Positions 1 through 11,462 of a stretch of DNA of 64,000 nucleotides are shown piece after piece (the first letter of the stretch is position 1; each line of letters opens with the position of its first letter). The translations under genes and the position numbers were made by a program. The notes below the pieces were generated by a model. It worked only from the letters and a program-made list of their open reading frames with translations, had not been told where the DNA came from and searched no databases. Source of the stretch: Zhengitettix transpicula (taxonomy: Eukaryota > Arthropoda > Insecta > Orthoptera > Tetrigidae); contig CM073590.1 in assembly GCA_037074705.1 (NCBI GenBank), forward strand, positions 131,335,600-131,399,599, given 5' to 3'.

Positions 1-575
1 CATACGTGAACATGATTTGACTCCATCTCGGTGGTTTTCGCGTTATTTTCTTGTAATTCCACTGCACCTCTAACCCTAAGCGTGTTCTCCTCTCATACCG
101 TAAAAGGTCGAAATTTTATACACATAACATCCGTAGAAATACTATCAATCTAATCAAGCCTGAAAAATATTTATTCAGCGCTAATATCGGTCATGATTAC
201 ATGTTTCATAATGTCCACCTCCGTCCCTGGGTGTTAAATGGCCAATTGAATGTCATAATTAACCTAATCAACGCCCAAAACCCTGGATTTTACTCTAATC
301 TCGGTTGTATTAGCGTTATTTTCTAGTAAAGTCCGTCCACCCCCATGCTGTAAGGGGTTGAAATGATACTTAGATAACATCGGTAGAGACACTAATAATC
401 TCTTTTACCCCTAAAAATTTTTATGCGGCTGTTTTAGCATGCTGGGGGCGGTAGACGTGTCTCACCCCGACACTGTTTGTTTCGTGGTCGCAAAGAACAC
501 GTGTACGAAATTTGGTGAATTTTGCTCGACCGTTGTAGATTTTTATAAGGAACATACAAACATATATACATTTAA
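1..575 (-). repeat. Family B repeat fragment, left-truncated by the window edge
   Basis: This stretch matches 49971-50545 almost base for base by eye, including the phrase CATGATTTGACTCCATCTCG near the start and the TTCGTACACGTG-type block read on the minus strand near 490-510. Family B orientation is defined here by the copy at 28.8-31.1 kb, so this copy is minus. The repeat already runs off base 1. No coding potential is supported. Confidence 0.75.
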
Positions 576-850
576 TTGAAGTGGTGGAGCTGGACGGGAG
601 TGGAATTATTGAAACAAAAAATAACGACCGATATTAAAATTCAATAAATATTTTCCAGAGGTAATTAGATTTACAGTATTTCTACCTATGTTGTGTGTGT
701 AAAAATTCAACCCCTCTTGCGGTCTGATGGTGGAGCATGGTTAGGGGTGAGGGTGAGGGGTCTCACAAGAAAATGACGTAAAAACAACAGACATTCAAGT
801 CAAATGGAATGGAATGGATATCTCTGAGTTTATTTATGACAAATTGTAGT
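560..850 (+). repeat. Family B repeat fragment in the opposite orientation
   Basis: It carries family B module phrases in plus orientation: a TACAGTATTTCTACC block near 671-688, AAAATTCAACCCCT near 704-717, and GAGTTTATTTATGACAA near 827-843. It abuts the minus-oriented copy at about 560-575, so the two fragments are head to head. It is diverged and ends before the GC-richer segment at 881. Confidence 0.55.
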
Positions 851-880
851 ACAGCAATGATTTTCCCCTTCTTACGGACA

Positions 881-1072
881 CAGTCACTGTGATTTCTTGG
901 ATCTTGCGAGGGCGCTGGACTTTTTGGAGAATATGGAGGAGCTGTAGACTATCAGATCTGCGAAGGACAGCCTTATCAGCTATCCTTCACCTACGCTCTG
1001 GTCATCCTCCGAGAGAGCAACTTTGCCGCCAAGGACGGACCAGTCGACCCGGGATCCAAAAACAATTTATAA
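881..1072 (+). CDS. Possible coding fragment or terminal exon, unidentified
   Basis: One frame is open from codon 890 to a TAA at 1070-1072, after a TGA just upstream at 887-889. The segment is GC-richer than its surroundings. The reading frame gives a protein-like stretch with short motifs such as DYQICEGQPYQLSF and YALVILRESNF. A possible splice acceptor CAG lies at about 882-884, but using it would leave the TGA in frame, so the true exon start is unclear; AG at 909-910 is an alternative. No family is recognised. It may be a real 3' exon, a pseudogene piece or chance. Confidence 0.2.
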
Positions 1073-1827
1073 ATATCTTTACTCACTATTAACAACTCTC
1101 CGTTTCAAATTCCATTATTTTCCAATGCAGAAAGAGGTATATAAATGTTTTAAAATGATGAATAGTAGGATATTCAAAATTATGTGGCCCGCAAGAGAAA
1201 AAGATCAAAATCTCATCAGGATAAAAACTTAATTAAACAGATAAGTTGAAATACTGAAGATGATACAGATTTTCATAAAAGCAGAGACTTAATAAAACCA
1301 AATTAATTAATAATATATTTAAAAAATTAAGCTGTCGAACTAGACATACATATTTTTAAATGTCTGTGTAACTATGATGTTTTGATCTGTATAAATATTC
1401 TTTCTTTATTTTGAAAGGAATAATTTATTTTGTTTTTCTGCAAATTGTCAGCTCTTTATACTGAAATATTAGTCATATATTTTATTTTCACGTCTGTTTT
1501 TAACAATGAGTATCCTTAACGGCCATTAACAGGCGATTTTTATAATATAAAATAATTATTAATCATAAAATCTTTAATTAACAACACAAAAACGTTTCTG
1601 TACATATTTTTAAAATCTTCAAGCTGTGTGAGTGGACGAAAGGATTGTTTTGATGTTTTCAACGTTTGCTTTGTCTGATTTTATTTTCATGTTGATTGAT
1701 CGTTAATATATCTTCTTTGTCACAGTGTAATTAATCTCGATTTTAATATTGATATATTATGTGGCATATGTGGTATATATTATGACTGCTAATTACGGCT
1801 TCTAATGTAACAATTTATATGTTTAAT
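1073..1827. other. AT-rich stretch, nothing recognised
   Basis: Strongly AT-rich sequence with scattered stops in all frames. I see no repeat shared with the rest of the window and no coding signal. Confidence 0.5.
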
Positions 1828-2212
1828 AAATTTTTCACGGTTACGCAACCGTGTTCAGATTTCTTGACGTTGACGTTTCTGCCGTGGTCTTCAGACTGTG
1901 TGGCGCTGCGTAGCAACGGTGACATCTAAGTGGAGATCCAGCCTCCTCTTGACGTGTGCGAACTGCGACCTGATTGGCCGCTGAGGATCGTCTGACCACA
2001 GCGTCAAGGACACATGTTTTTCCATGTCGCGTAGTAAATGTCAGGCGATCCGCAATGGCCAATCAGGTCGCAGCATGTCCGACCACTATAAATACCACAC
2101 GCACACGTCACGCAGCGCCACACAGGCTGAAGACAGCCGTAGAGAATGACCGCAGAAACGTCAACATCCAGAACCTGGTGCGTAACCGTGAAAAATTAGT
2201 TAATAATTTACA
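1828..2212. mobile_element. Foldback (MITE-like) element with an internal TATA box
   Basis: The two ends are inverted copies: AATTTTTCACGGTTACGC at the left is mirrored by GCGTAACCGTGAAAAATT at about 2192-2210. The complementarity continues inward, with GCGACCTGATTGGCC near 1965-1980 against GGCCAATCAGGTCGC near 2059-2073, and CAGACTGTGTGGCGCTGCG against CGCAGCGCCACACAGGCTG. The arms are therefore about 150 bp and imperfect. The right arm contains CACTATAAATACC at about 2083. No transposase is present, so this is a non-autonomous foldback or composite element. The exact ends and a target duplication could not be fixed by eye. Confidence 0.6.
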
Positions 2213-2737
2213 CCGGGAAAGCTGTCTTTATTATTAAAATTATTTCTGTTGTGCGAGTCTGTGCGTTATTTAGGAAGTTAAATTTATCAGTTATTTTATT
2301 TAAGATGCATATCTTTAAATTGAGAACAAGAAATGCACGTGAATATTGAAAACTAGTCGATAATTGCGTTAGACACCTACTTTTTTCTTTTCATATTATA
2401 GAAAGCCATTTAATTGTGTTTATGGGACTTGATATGAAAACTTATGGAACGAATAAAAAAAATGCTTGACTATAATTTTACATTTGTAATTATAGTAAGT
2501 ATAGTAATTATTGATTTTAAAAAAATAATTACGGAATACGAAGAAGATGAATAAGGGCACTCCATCTACATTACGCTTAAAAAAAATTGATTTGCAGAAA
2601 AATAAATAAAATTAAAAGAATAGTTTTTAATTTAAATAGAAATTAATTATTTAATTTCGAAAATTACTAAATTAAGTACCACATTATTAATTTCATTTAG
2701 TGAATTTTCAGACAATGCAACCTGGCTGATAACATAT
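2213..2737. other. AT-rich stretch, nothing recognised
   Basis: Mostly A/T with short poly-A runs. No coding or repeat structure was identified. Confidence 0.5.
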
Positions 2738-2835
2738 TTAGGGATATAGGTCGAGTTGCGTTACATAAAAATAACGAAAAAAATCGGGGCGTTATGGATA
2801 AATGACATCTCGGGGATACTCAGATAGTAGTGATA
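2738..2835 (+). repeat. Decayed 3' end of a family B element
   Basis: The phrase ATGGATAAATGACATCTCGG matches the 3' terminal region of family B (compare 31080-31110). The CTAGT terminus seen there is degraded here to GATAGTAGT. Upstream, TTACATAAAAATAACG also matches. Confidence 0.55.
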
Positions 2836-3149
2836 TAAAGAAGAATGTAATAGACTCAGTTTTCACATATGTTTATTTAAATTTACAAAAAGAAAATAAA
2901 TAACTGACTAAATAACCTTTCAGCTCATGACAATTGTAATTCAAATGTCAGTTCTTTACTCTATTCGTAATTCTCTTAATAAAATAAACATTTAATCTGT
3001 TCAAATATTTATTTGTACACTGAAAGCAATATACTTCGTTTCCTTATTAAAACAACTTGTGGACCATTTTTTATAAATGAAACACAAAATTGTGTTTTAT
3101 TTGTGGTTACTAATATCGCATTAGTATTATATAAAACTGCTTTCTCACA
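2836..3149. other. AT-rich spacer before the satellite array
   Basis: No features recognised. The last ~20 bases grade into the first, diverged satellite unit. Confidence 0.4.
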
Positions 3150-6100
3150 TAGGAAAACCTGTTTTTTTTTAAGTTTATTATAAAAGGCGTAATGGGGGAG
3201 TATTGTGATTATTATTAAATTTATCAAATAGGACATTTGCTGTTTTTTCTTTAAAACTTTATTATAAAAGACTTAAAGGGGGAGTATTGTGAGTTTTATT
3301 AAATTTTTCATATACGAAAAGACTGTTTTTTTTCTTTAAAGTTTATTATAATATGCGTAATTTGGAAATATTGTTAGTTTTATTAAATTTCCCAATTATG
3401 AAAAAGCTGTTTTTTTCTTTAAAAGTTTCCTATAAGCCCTTAATGGGGGAGTATTGTGAGTTTTATTAAATTTCTGATATACTAAAAAGCTGTTACTTTC
3501 TTTAATAGTTTATTATAAAAGGCGTAATGAGGGAGTATTGTGAGTTTTATTAAATTGCTTATAGACGAAAAAGCTGGTTTTTTAAAAATAGTTTATTTAA
3601 AAATGCGTAATGGGGGAGTATTAGGATTATTATTAAAATTCTCAAATAGGAAAATGCTTTTTTTTTCTTTAAAAGTTTAATAGAAAAGAGGAAAAGGGGG
3701 AGTATCCTGATTTTTAATGAATTTGTCATATACGAAAAAGTTGTTTATTTCTTTAAATGTTTATTATAAAAGGTGTAATGGGGGACTGTTGAGAGTTCTA
3801 TGAAATTTCTCAAATAGAAAAAAGCTGTTTTTTTCATTATAAATTTATTATAAATGGCGTAATGGGAAGTATTGTGAGTTTTTTATATTTCTCAAATAGG
3901 AAAAAGCGGTTTTATTCTTTAAAAAGTCATATAAAAGATGTAATAACTGAGTATTGCCACTTTTATTAATTACCTTTAATACAAAAAAGCTGTTTTTTTC
4001 TTTAAAAGTTTATTATAAAAGGCGTTATGGGGTAGTAGAGTGAGTATTATTAAATTTCTCATATACGAAAAAACTCTTATTTTCTTTAAGAATTTATTAA
4101 AAAATGCCTAATGAGGGAGTATTGTGATTATTATTAAATTTCTCAAATAAGAAAATGCTGTTTTTTACTTTATAAGTTTAATAGAAAACGGGAGAAAGGG
4201 GAATATTGTGATTTTTAATAAATTTTTCAAATAGGAAAAAGCTGTTTTTTTCTTTAAAATTTATTAGAAAAGGCGCAACGGGGTAGTATTGAGAGTTTTA
4301 TTAAATTTTTCATATACGGAAAAGCTGTTTTTTCTTTAAAGTTTATTATTAAAAGGCGTAATGGGGGAGAATTGTGAGTTTTATTAAATTGCTTATATAC
4401 GAAAAAGCTGTTTTTTTAAAAAAAGTTTATTTATAAATGTGTAACGGGGGAGTATTGTGATTATTATTGAAATTCTCAAATAGGAAAATGCTGTTTTTTT
4501 TCTTTAAAAGTTTATTAGAAAAGGTGAGAGGGGAGAGTTTTGTGATTTTTAATAAATTTCTCAAATAGGAAAAAGCTGTTTTTTTCTTTAAAAGTTTATT
4601 ATAAAACGCGTAATGTGAGAGTATTGTTAGTTTTAATAAATTTTTCAAATAGGAAAAACTGTTTTTTTGTTTAAGAGTTTATTATAAAAGGCGTAATGGG
4701 GGAGTATTGTGATTATTATTAAATTTCTCAAATAGGAAAATGCTGTTTTTTTCTTTAAAAGTTTAATAGAAAACGGGAGAGGGGGAAGTATTGTGATTTT
4801 TATTTAATTTTTCATATACGAAAAGTAGTTTTTTTCTTTAAAACTTATTATAAAAGGAGTAATGGGGGAGTATTGAGAGTTTTATTAAATTGCTTATATA
4901 CGAAAAAGCTGGTTTTTTTAAATAAGTTTATAAAAAAATGCGTAATGGGGGAGTATTGTGATTATTATTAAATATCTCAAATAGGAAAATGCTGTTTTTT
5001 TCTTTAAAAGTTTAATAGAAAAGGGGAAAAAGAGAGTATCCTGTTTTTTAATAAATTTTTCATATACGAAAAAGCCGTTTCTTTCATTAAATGTTTATTA
5101 TAAAAGGTGTAATGGGGGAGTATTGTGAGTTTTATTAAATTTCTCATATACGAAAAAGCTGTTATTTTCTTTAAAAGTTTATTATAAAAGGCGTCACTGG
5201 TTTTTTTGAACTAAGGTTCCCACATGCCCAGGCACCTCGGTCTGTTTTGAGAGGTGTATGTTCCGGGGTCGCAGACCTTGGGCATACTGCAAGAGTATGA
5301 GGGACTGTTGTGAGTTTTTTTAAATTCCTCAAATATGAAAAAGAGGTTTTTTTATTTAAAACTTTTTTATAAAAGAAGTAATGGGGGAGTATTGTGAGTT
5401 TTATTAAATTTCTCATATACGAAAAAGCTGTTATTTTCTTTAAAAAGTTATTAAGTGATGCGGAATGGGGGAGTATTGTGAGTTTTATTAAATATCTCTA
5501 GTAGAAAAAGATTTTTTTTCTTTAAAACTTTATTTTAAAAAGGCGTAATTTGGGAGTTTTGTGAGTTTTTCTAAATTTCTCAATTAGGAAAAGCTTTTTT
5601 TTCCTTAAACGTTTATAATAAAAGGCGTAATGGGGAATATTGTGATTATTATTAAAATTTTCAAATAGGAAAATGCTGTTTATTTCTTTCAAAGTTTAAT
5701 AGAAAAGGGAAAAAGGGGGAGTATCAGGATTTATAATAAATTTGTCATATACCAAAAGTTGTTTTTTTCTTTTAAATTTTATTATGAAAGAAGTAAAGGG
5801 TGAGTATTGTGAATTTTATTAAATTTCTCATAAACGAAAAAGCAGTTATTTTCTTTATAAGTTTACTATAAAGGACGTAATGGGGAAGTATTGTGAATTT
5901 TATTGAATTTCTCATATACGAAAAGTTGTTTTTTTCTTAAAGTTAATAATAAAAAAAATCGTAATGGAGGAGTATTACGAATTTTATTACTTTTCTCAAA
6001 TACGAAAAAGCTGTTTTTTTACTTAAAAGTTTATTATAAAAGGCGTAATGTGGGAGTATTGTGAGTTTTATTAAACTTCTCATATACGAAGTAACTGTTT

Positions 6101-7772
6101 TTTTCTTCAAAAGTTTTTATTAAAGGCGTAATAGGGGAGTATTGTGAGTTTTATGAAATTTCTGCAATAGCAAAAGATGTTTTTTTCTTTAAATGTTTAT
6201 TATAAAAGCCGTAATTAAGGAGTATTGTGAGTTTTTTTAAATTTTTCATACACGAAATAACTGTTTTTTTCTTCAAAAGTTTTTAATAAAGGCGTACTGA
6301 GGGAGTTATGTGAGTTGTATTAAATTTCTCTTAAAGGAAAAGTTTTTTTTTTCTTTAAAAGATTATTATAAAAATCGTAATGGCGGAGTATTGTGAGTTT
6401 TATTAAATTTCTCATTTACGAATAGCTGTTTTTATTTTAAAAGTTTATTATAAAAGGCGTAATTTGGTAGTATTGTGAGTTTTATTAAATTTCTCAATAA
6501 GGAAAAGCTTTTTTTTCCGTAAGCGTTTATAATTAAAGGCGTAATGGTGAGTATTGTGTGTTTTATTAAATTTCTCCAATAGGAAAAAGCAGTTTTTTTC
6601 TTTAAAAGTTTATTATAAGAGGCTTAATGGGGGATTTTTGTGAGTTTTATTAAACTCCTCATATAGGAAAAAGCTGTTTCTTTCGTTAATAGTTTATTAT
6701 AAAAGGCGTATTTAAGGAATATTGTGAGTTTTATTAAATTTCACAAATAGGAAAAAGCTGTTTTATTCTTTAAAAGTTTATTAAAAAATGTGTAATGTGG
6801 GAGTATTGTGATTAATATTAAATTTCTCTAATAGGAAAATGCTGTTTTTTTCTTTAAAAGTTTATAAGAAAACCGGGAGAGGGAAGAATATTGTAATTTT
6901 TTATTAAATTTCTCAAATGGGAAAAAGCTATTTTTTTCATTAAAAGTTTATTATAAAAAGGCGTAATGGGGGAGTATTGTGTGTTTTATTAAATTTCTCA
7001 GATACGAAAAAGCTGTTATTTTCTTAAAAAGTTTATTAAAAAATGCGTAAAAGGGTGAGTATTGTGATTATTATTAAATTTTTTTTAAATAGGTAAAAGC
7101 TGTTTTTTTATTTAAAAGTTTATTATAAAAAGGCGTAATGGGTGAGTATTGTAAGTTTTATTAAATTTCCCAACTAGGAAAAAGCTGTTTTTTTCTTTAA
7201 AATTTTAATATTAAAGGTGTAATGGGGGAGTATTGTGAGTTTTATTAAATTCCTCTCATACGAAAAAGCTGTTATTTTCTTAAAAAGTTTCTTAAAAAAG
7301 TCATAATGGGGGAGTATTGTAAGTTTTATTAAATTTCTCATATACGAAAAAGCTGTTATTTTCTTTATAATATTTATTAAAAAATGTTTAATGGGGGAGT
7401 ATTTTGATTATTATTAAATTTCTCAAATAAGAAAATGCTCTTTTTTTCTTTAAAAGTTTAATAGAAAAGGGAAAAATGGGGAGTTACCTGTTTTTTAATA
7501 AATTTTTCATATACGAAAAAGCCGTTTCTTTCTTTAAATGTTTATTATAAAAGGAGTAATGGGGGACTGTTGCGAGTTTTTTTAAATATCTCAAACAGGA
7601 AAAAGCGGTTTTTTCTTTAAAACTTTATTATAAAAGACGTAATGGGGGAGTATTGTGAGTTTTATTAAATATCTCAAATAGGAAAAAGATGTTTTTTTCT
7701 TTAAAAGTTTATTTTAAAAAGGCGTAATGGGGGAGAATTTTGAGTTTTATTAAATTTCTCAAATAAGAAAAA
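3150..7772. repeat. Satellite array, ~85-bp unit, roughly 50 copies
   Basis: A unit of about 84-88 bp recurs throughout. Its recognisable parts, in order, are GTATTGTGAGTTTTATTAAA, TTTCTCATATACGAAAAAGC, a T-rich TTTTTTTCTTTAAAAGTTTA and TTATAAAAGGCGTAATGGGG. Divergence between units is substantial. A variant with GATTATTATTAAA plus AGGAAAATGCTG recurs about every 3-8 units (near 3623, 4126, 4458, 4710, 4961, 5643, 7066 and 7405), often followed by a unit ending GTATCCTG, which suggests partial higher-order structure. Reading frames here reflect the repeat and are not genes. A family A fragment interrupts the array at 5206-5297. Confidence 0.93.
5206..5297 (-). repeat. Family A fragment inserted inside the satellite
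   Basis: This ~90-bp piece matches 10927-11020: TTTGAACTAAGGTT, GAGAGGTGTATGTTCC and CAGACCTTGGGC are shared. Satellite units resume on both sides, so it is an insertion or was captured during array expansion. Confidence 0.75.
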
Positions 7773-8095
7773 ATGACCTAACCGTCATTTGCCTAAAAGT
7801 GATGCAGGTCAAATCCTAGAAAACCTGCATTAGTTAGGTCGGGCTATTTTTACTTGTCCCACGCCCTTCCTATAGCAAGAGAGAGGGTTTCTGTGCGGAC
7901 ACGGCATTCCCTTCTCCGTGCCTCGACCAGTTTAGGAGGCAGCTGGCCGACTATTCCAATGCGAACAGCAGGCAACTCAACTTTTTTCCAAGTCTGCGAC
8001 CCCGGAACATACACCTCTCAAAAACAAGCTGAGATGTCTCAGCTTGTGGTAACCTTAGTTCAAAAACGGAGAGAGGAAAAGACATCCCCAAAGAT
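7773..8095 (+). repeat. Family A interspersed repeat copy abutting the satellite
   Basis: It matches the reverse complement of 10890-11200. Shared phrases include AACCTGCATTAGTTAGGTCG, CTTGTCCCACGCCCTTCC, GACCAGTTTAGGAGGCAGCT and CGGAACATACACCTCTC. The left part of the family (the AACAGGCTACATGAGGG end) is missing, and the copy begins directly at the end of the satellite array. It shows no transposase or reverse transcriptase, so it is probably non-autonomous. Confidence 0.75.
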
Positions 8096-9268
8096 TGCCC
8101 TCTGCCTATCTCAAGAAAGGTTCTTCTCCATAAATACCGAAAAAGTACTAAATATAATTTACTAAATAATATAACAATACAACAGCGAGAATATGAAATA
8201 GAAACGTCTTTGATAAAAGTATACTAATTATATATAGAAATAGGCATTTAACAGACAAATACAGTTATAAGAAACACCATAGAGTGGTTTTTATTTAATC
8301 ACTTTCATTTGTCTGTTTCTTGTCTATTTCATTATCGAAAACAGCAGCGGTTTGCTAGTCTCTACATAGATAATTTCATTTTTACATTTTAACTTTCAAC
8401 TTACTGTTACTATATTAACAGCTTTTAAGACAACCAGCATACAAACACGTAATTGCCGTTTCAATTATTAGCACGACAAAATTTTTATTATCAAAGTGAA
8501 ATGTATAGAATGAAAAATCATAGCTGACTTTAAAAATCAAGTTGTAACGTTAACGGATAAATATATTTAATACTATTTGTTACATTTGCAGAGGGGAACA
8601 CAAATTTGAAATCGAAACGAGACCACGAAAAAAAGACGTAGGTAAATTTCATTCCTAAACATATTAATAGGCGATTTTGTTGCAGGCTTTGAAGAGAATC
8701 TATCAACAAGGAGGTTTAAGAACCATATGAACAGATTTGTGAAGTGAAGAGTATTTTTATTATTATTTTTCCCATAAAAATAAGTGTTATGTCTACATTT
8801 TCCTTTAGTGAATTGAAGTGTTGAAAGCGTGGACAAATTTCTACGATTTATTTTCTTTTCTTATTTACTAAATTATTTATTTAGTTTTGTTTATATATAT
8901 CTTATAAAATGCCACGGGGATCGATCACAATCGCAATTAATAACACACATACATAAATACAATATTCAGTTCCCTTCTTAAAATCTGCTGCTACAGAGGA
9001 ATATATTTTATATTTTTTTGTTTAATACTAAATTTATTTTAATATTTTAGAATTCTTAGTGTTTAAGTTCTGGAAAAAGGTTTAAATAGACAAATATGAA
9101 TAATATTATTATATAAAACTATTTTATCTACTGATATTCCCATAATCACACGTTAGTTATAATATATTTTTGTATTTACGGCTCTACAATATCGGTTTAC
9201 TTGGATTAAATTATTCTTAAAAATCCATTGACAGATTTTTTTTTATTATTTGTTTTCTAACCTTTAAT
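8096..9268. other. AT-rich stretch, nothing recognised
   Basis: No domain-like reading frame, repeat or RNA gene was identified. Confidence 0.45.
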
Positions 9269-9343
9269 AGCATAGGAAGGTAAATGAAAGGGGGGATGCG
9301 GAAGGGTAGTGGAAGGTAGCCAAGGGTTAACTATGGATCCTAG
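9269..9343 (+). repeat. Short family A fragment
   Basis: TAATAGCATAGGAAGG, GGGGATGCGGAAGGGTAG and AGCCAAGGGTTAACTA match the family A copies at 38290-38370 and 45550-45620. Only about 75 bp of the 5' half is present. Confidence 0.75.
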
Positions 9344-9497
9344 TATCATATTTCTTTAATAGAAACATTTAAACGTTCGACTAAGACAGTATAAAAACGT
9401 TTCCTTTCATCGATTCACAAAAAGCTAACTAGATCTTATCCGACAAAGCTGGTTTCAAATTTTTTAACAAGAATAATAATTGCGAGAAGATACTTAC

Positions 9498-9659
9498 TTT
9501 GACCGTTGCGATACTCGAGACAATTTATCTTCGTACACCGAATTGTTCTATCTGGGGCGCATCGGCACGCGTTGCACTCATCCCACCACGTAGTTCCTGG
9601 TTCACAGGCAGCTCCTGCTTTGTCGATGATGACCGTCGCATTCACCACGGACTCGGCTT
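9498..9659 (-). CDS. Internal exon encoding one pacifastin-type protease-inhibitor domain
   Basis: Pacifastin domains are small secreted arthropod serine-protease inhibitors stabilised by three disulfides. The translated exon shows C-x9-C-N-x-C-x-C-x7-C-T-x3-C, the family signature including the conserved Asn after Cys2 and Thr after Cys5. The family Gly between Cys4 and Cys5 is not present. The residue after Cys5-Thr is Lys (CTKINC), the P1 position in known members, which predicts a trypsin-like target. Read on the minus strand, the exon is entered after a pyrimidine tract ending CTTTCAG (acceptor AG at 9661-9660) and left at GTAAGT (9497-9492). It is 162 bp, starts with the last 2 nt of a codon and ends with 1 nt, so both introns are phase 1. 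No start codon, signal peptide or companion domain was found nearby, so it is one exon of a larger gene. Confidence 0.85.
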
Positions 9660-10394
9660 CTGAAAGAGTTAAAAAATTAATCTTTGAGATTCCTCAATGA
9701 AAAGGTGCTCGTCATTAGGTATTTCCATCATTTGATCTTCGACACAGATTTATTCGTATCAATTATTTAACTGAAAAAGCTACAATTGGAAAAACAAAAA
9801 TTATTCTTAGAGCAGTTGGCATCATTTCAGTTAGCCTACTATCATCAGAAAACGTGAAATTATCTGAGTTGCTTTGTAAAGGAAGAGTGGTGCGAAAAAA
9901 CACTACAAATATAGCGTAAAAACGAGATAATTTGAATTAGTGGCTTTATCACTATCAGAAGAATTCAACAAGAGTAAAGTACGATTAACATGAGAATTAA
10001 TCTTAATACGTTGCGTGTTTAATCTTTCATATAATTTACCTGACAAAGAAAAATGTTATAAAAAATATTGTTTATTTCTGATAATGTATTCTCCCCAAAT
10101 ATTTCATTTATGTAATTATCTTATAAGAGAGCACAACTAGAAAATAAATGTAATAAACTTTTTCTGATATTAAGCCGAATTGTTTATGTAAATAAAAAAC
10201 GAATAAATCATTCCCGTTAATCTCTAAACAAATTTCACTGTTCCAAATAATCTATTTCTTATTAATATAACTGAGCTCCAAAACCCCTAGTCCGAGTTTA
10301 TTATAGTTTTATTGCATTATAAAACAAAATGTTACCAATTAAAGTATGAAAAGACTTAGAGAGAAATTTGAAGCCATTTAAATGCACTGAGCTT
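9660..10394. other. AT-rich DNA, probably intron or intergenic
   Basis: This lies upstream, in the minus-strand sense, of the pacifastin exon and may be its intron. No further exon was recognised. Confidence 0.4.
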
Positions 10395-10419
10395 ATAATA
10401 TTTCCACTCACCGCATACG

Positions 10420-10500
10420 GAGCATCACTGAGGTCCCGCGTTCGAATCCCGGCGAGGGTATGGTTGTTTGTGTGCGTAAAAGAAACTCTCGTCATAGTCC
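10420..10500 (+). repeat. tRNA-like (SINE-type) fragment
   Basis: GCGTTCGAATCCCGGC at about 10438-10453 is a near-perfect RNA polymerase III B box with flanking T-stem. No convincing A box or full cloverleaf precedes it, so this is not a functional tRNA gene. A decayed tRNA-derived SINE is the likelier reading. Confidence 0.4.
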
Positions 10501-10879
10501 CATCGACCAAGGCAAAATGAGCTGTTGATGCGACTGTAAATAAATACAATCAAAAGCTACTCTTGAAATATACCATACCTTCTATAACAGAATTTACTAG
10601 CACCCAATTATCCAAATTAAATTAATCCAATTTTTAAAAATATATTTGCTTTCGAGTACTTCGCCTGGTTTGTGCTGCGTGACGTCCTGACTAAATCAAC
10701 GCTGTTATTATCTCTTCATTTCTTTTTTCATTATATATTGTGAACAGTCTAACTGACTGCTGTTATTACTACGAACCATTTGTCTCGCCGCGTAATTTTC
10801 ATAAAAATACTTTGGTTATTGAAATAATATATTGTTACACAACCAATCTGTTGAAGTTCAGTCAAGCGTCCCGCAGTTG

Positions 10880-11365
10880 GGGACATACGAAGGGGCTACT
10901 TTTGGGGATGTCTTTCCCTCTCCGTTTTTGAACTAAGGTTCTCACAAGTCGAGGCACCTCGGCCTGTTCTGAGAGGTGTATGTTCCTGGGTCACAGACCT
11001 TGGGCGTACGGTAAGAGTTGTCGGCTATTCCCATTCGAATAGTCGGCCAGCTGCCTCCTAAACTGGTCGAGGCACGGAGAAGAGAATGCTGCGTCCCCAC
11101 AGCAAACTCCTCTCCCGATATCGGAAAGGCGTGGGACAAGTACAAAAAGGCCGACCTACCTGATGCAGGTTTTTCTAGGGTTTGTCCTGCATTACTTTTA
11201 GGCGAATGCCGGGTACGATCCTTAAAATATAGCCCGGGGACCCTAGTTAACCCTTGGATACCTTCCTCTACCCTTCCGCATCACCCTTTCAAATCCATTC
11301 CTACGCTATAAAAGAGGAGTTGCCACTATGTGAATTACCCTCATGTAGCCTGTTACCCTAAAAAA
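10880..11365 (-). repeat. Family A repeat, the longest copy in the window
   Basis: Read on the minus strand it runs from GGTAACAGGCTACATGAGGG through GGATGCGGAAGG-type sequence, AAAAACCTGCATCAGGTAGG and CTTGTCCCACGCC, to CAGAACAGGCCGAGG and AACCTTAGTTCAAAAACGG, ending near 10880. It joins the partial copies at 7773, 38238, 45497 and 58357 into one family of about 490 bp. No coding domain is recognisable, and no terminal repeats are certain. Confidence 0.75.
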
Positions 11366-11462
11366 ATAGTTAAATTCAATGGTATCCATTTATTGTCGTT
11401 TTTCTGACTTGTCCAATATAACTTTAAGTTATTAAATTTTTTTTATCGCCGTAAATTTTATT

